The position numbers and the translations under genes were made by a program. A model generated the notes under the pieces. It was not told the DNA's origin. It worked only from the letters and a program-made list of their open reading frames with translations, and ran no database searches. A stretch of 64,000 bases of DNA, taken from NCBI RefSeq assembly GCF_010731735.1, contig NZ_AP022588.1, positions 930,001 through 994,000 on the forward strand, given 5' to 3'. Below are positions 63,108-64,000 of this stretch, in pieces. How positions within the stretch are numbered: position 1 is the stretch's first letter; each line of letters starts with the position of its first letter. This DNA comes from Mycolicibacterium sediminis. GTDB lineage: Bacteria; Actinomycetota; Actinomycetes; Mycobacteriales; Mycobacteriaceae.

Positions 63108-63767
63108 TCAGCGCGCGGGCACCTCGAGGGTGGTGATGCGTCGCTCCACCTCGGTGAGCAGGTCCTCGACCGACTCGAAGTCGTCGGGATCGATGGGCTC
63201 GCCGAACAGGACGTGCACGGTGTGCCCGAAGGACGGGAAGCTCCGGTCGAGCGGCAGCACCAGGTTGGCGTCGACGAGGCGGACCGGGATGATCGGCACG
63301 CCCGTCCGCTTGGCCAGTACCGCGACGCCGGGCCGGTACGGCGCCACCTCGCCCGGGCGTACGCACCGCTGCTCGGGGAAGATGCCGACCAGCGCACCGT
63401 CCTCCAGCGCACGGGTCGCACTCTCCATCGCCTGGCGGCCGGACTCCGGGTCGCCGCGCACCACGGGGATCTGCCCGAGGACCTCGACGAGCCAGCGGGT
63501 CAGCGGCGACTTCCACAGTTCCGCCATCGCCATCGCGATGGCCTGCCGGCGCAGCGCCGCGAGGAGGAACAGCACGTCGATCATCGACGTGTGGTTGGCG
63601 GCCAGCAGGACCGCGCCGTCCTTCGGGACGACGTCGGCGTTGACGATCCTGGTGCGGATGATGCGCGTGAAGCCCAGCGTCCACAGGACCAGCCGGATGG
63701 ACCACGTCACCAGCGACGCGCGCCTGCCCAGCCCGCGCGAACGCGGTCGTCGCGACTCTTCCGCCAC
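63108..63767 (-). CDS. 1-acyl-glycerol-3-phosphate acyltransferase family protein
   Basis: A 219-residue PlsC-like acyltransferase. The active-site motif is NHTSMID (NHx4D), followed by FPEQRCVRPGE and GVPIIPVRLVDAN. An N-terminal hydrophobic segment (SLVTWSIRLVLWTLGF) anchors it to the membrane. It ends 12 bases from the convergent MGAT-like gene. It probably acylates lysophosphatidate or a related lipid. Confidence 0.88.
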   Translation of the reverse strand: MAEESRRPRSRGLGRRASLVTWSIRLVLWTLGFTRIIRTRIVNADVVPKDGAVLLAANHTSMIDVLFLLAALRRQAIAMAMAELWKSPLTRWLVEVLGQIPVVRGDPESGRQAMESATRALEDGALVGIFPEQRCVRPGEVAPYRPGVAVLAKRTGVPIIPVRLVDANLVLPLDRSFPSFGHTVHVLFGEPIDPDDFESVEDLLTEVERRITTLEVPAR

Positions 63768-63806
63768 GGGACCCCCTCCGGTTTGGCGCTCGGTTGGCCG
63801 CCACCC

Positions 63807-63812
63807 TATGTT
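63807..63812 (+). promoter_or_regulatory. -10 box for leaderless cellulase gene
   Basis: TATGTT fits TANNNT and ends six bases before the GTG at 63819, so the mRNA would start on the start codon. No ribosome-binding site is present between them. Confidence 0.55.
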
Positions 63813-63818
63813 TTTGGC

Positions 63819-64000
63819 GTGACGTTCTCAGCTGTTGCGCGGTGGATCTCCCCCTTCCTGGCCGTCGCGGCCGTGGCCGCCGTCGGCGTGGTCGCCGAAC
63901 CGGCGCCCTCCGCGCCCACCCCCGCGGTCCGCTTGGCCGCCGACGGCAACCCGCTGGCGGGGATGCCCTTCTACGTCAACCCGGACTCCAAGGCGCGGCG
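63819..64000 (+). CDS. Probable GH6 cellulase, N-terminal part (runs off window)
   Basis: The first 60 residues of a secreted protein. A signal peptide (RWISPFLAVAAVAAVGVVA) is followed by NPLAGMPFYVNPDSKA, which resembles the start of the catalytic domain of mycobacterial GH6 endoglucanases such as CelA1 (Rv0062). The gene continues beyond base 64000. The family call rests on a short segment. Confidence 0.65.
   Translation, partial: MTFSAVARWISPFLAVAAVAAVGVVAEPAPSAPTPAVRLAADGNPLAGMPFYVNPDSKAR

Noticed and set aside
1..64000. tRNA, rRNA, CRISPR, insertion sequence, integrase, toxin-antitoxin, prophage or plasmid origin
   Set aside because: None of these could be recognised on either strand; the repeats seen are hairpins, not CRISPR arrays or IS ends.

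Overview
The window is 64 kb of very GC-rich DNA from an actinobacterium. It is most like a rapidly growing Mycobacterium (Mycolicibacterium). The reasons are a HadA-type mycolate dehydratase paralogue, F420-family LLM oxidoreductases and an FDOR-like protein, a DUF732 secreted protein, a DUF3349 domain, an Rv0785-like FAD dehydrogenase, the start of what looks like a GH6 cellulase, frequent GTG starts, ATGA/GTGA stop-start overlaps, and many TANNNT -10 boxes 6-8 bases before a start codon (leaderless genes). I see no rRNA, tRNA, insertion sequence, prophage or CRISPR array. Species assignment is inference.

Layout. 0.2-7.3 kb holds three GAF-ANTAR antiterminator-type regulators (one fused to a DUF3349 domain) around an SDR and a coupled operon of 2H phosphoesterase, MFS and ArsB-like transporter. 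7.4-12.8 kb has an amidase, an LLM oxidoreductase, small proteins, a HadA paralogue, a cyclophilin-like lipoprotein and an XRE regulator. 12.9-17.1 kb is an operon of an SDR followed by three enzymes that all carry export signals (DLH-type lipoprotein, cupin, tandem CMD lipoprotein) and then a frameshifted zinc alcohol dehydrogenase. 17.5-21.3 kb encodes a PaoABC-like exported molybdenum aldehyde oxidoreductase. 21.5-30.4 kb carries SDR/FAD/NmrA/FDOR enzymes with AraC and TetR regulators, then an LLM oxidoreductase coupled to a GH13 enzyme. 30.4-31.2 kb has three small stress-type proteins.

31.3-37.7 kb is a coupled operon (APC permease, two SDRs, ureohydrolase, PuuE-type deacetylase) divergent from a PucR regulator. 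It looks like an uncharacterised route for a nitrogen compound, perhaps a guanidino or cyclic amide substrate. 39.2-42.7 kb has an ABC-F ATPase coupled to a fused cytochrome b/sulfite-oxidase-fold protein. 42.8-57.5 kb is an L-arabinose locus: araB, araD, araA, a LacI regulator, a sugar dehydrogenase and two complete, divergent ABC sugar importers that share a control region with three LacI-type operators. 58.0-61.4 kb pairs a GMC oxidoreductase with ACC deaminase and a GntR regulator; two related dyads lie on the probable promoters. The window ends with a DLH, two acyltransferases and the truncated cellulase.

Recurring themes are translational coupling by 4-bp overlaps, leaderless transcription-factor genes, and hairpin repeats placed directly after stop codons, including one family present twice with a conserved loop.
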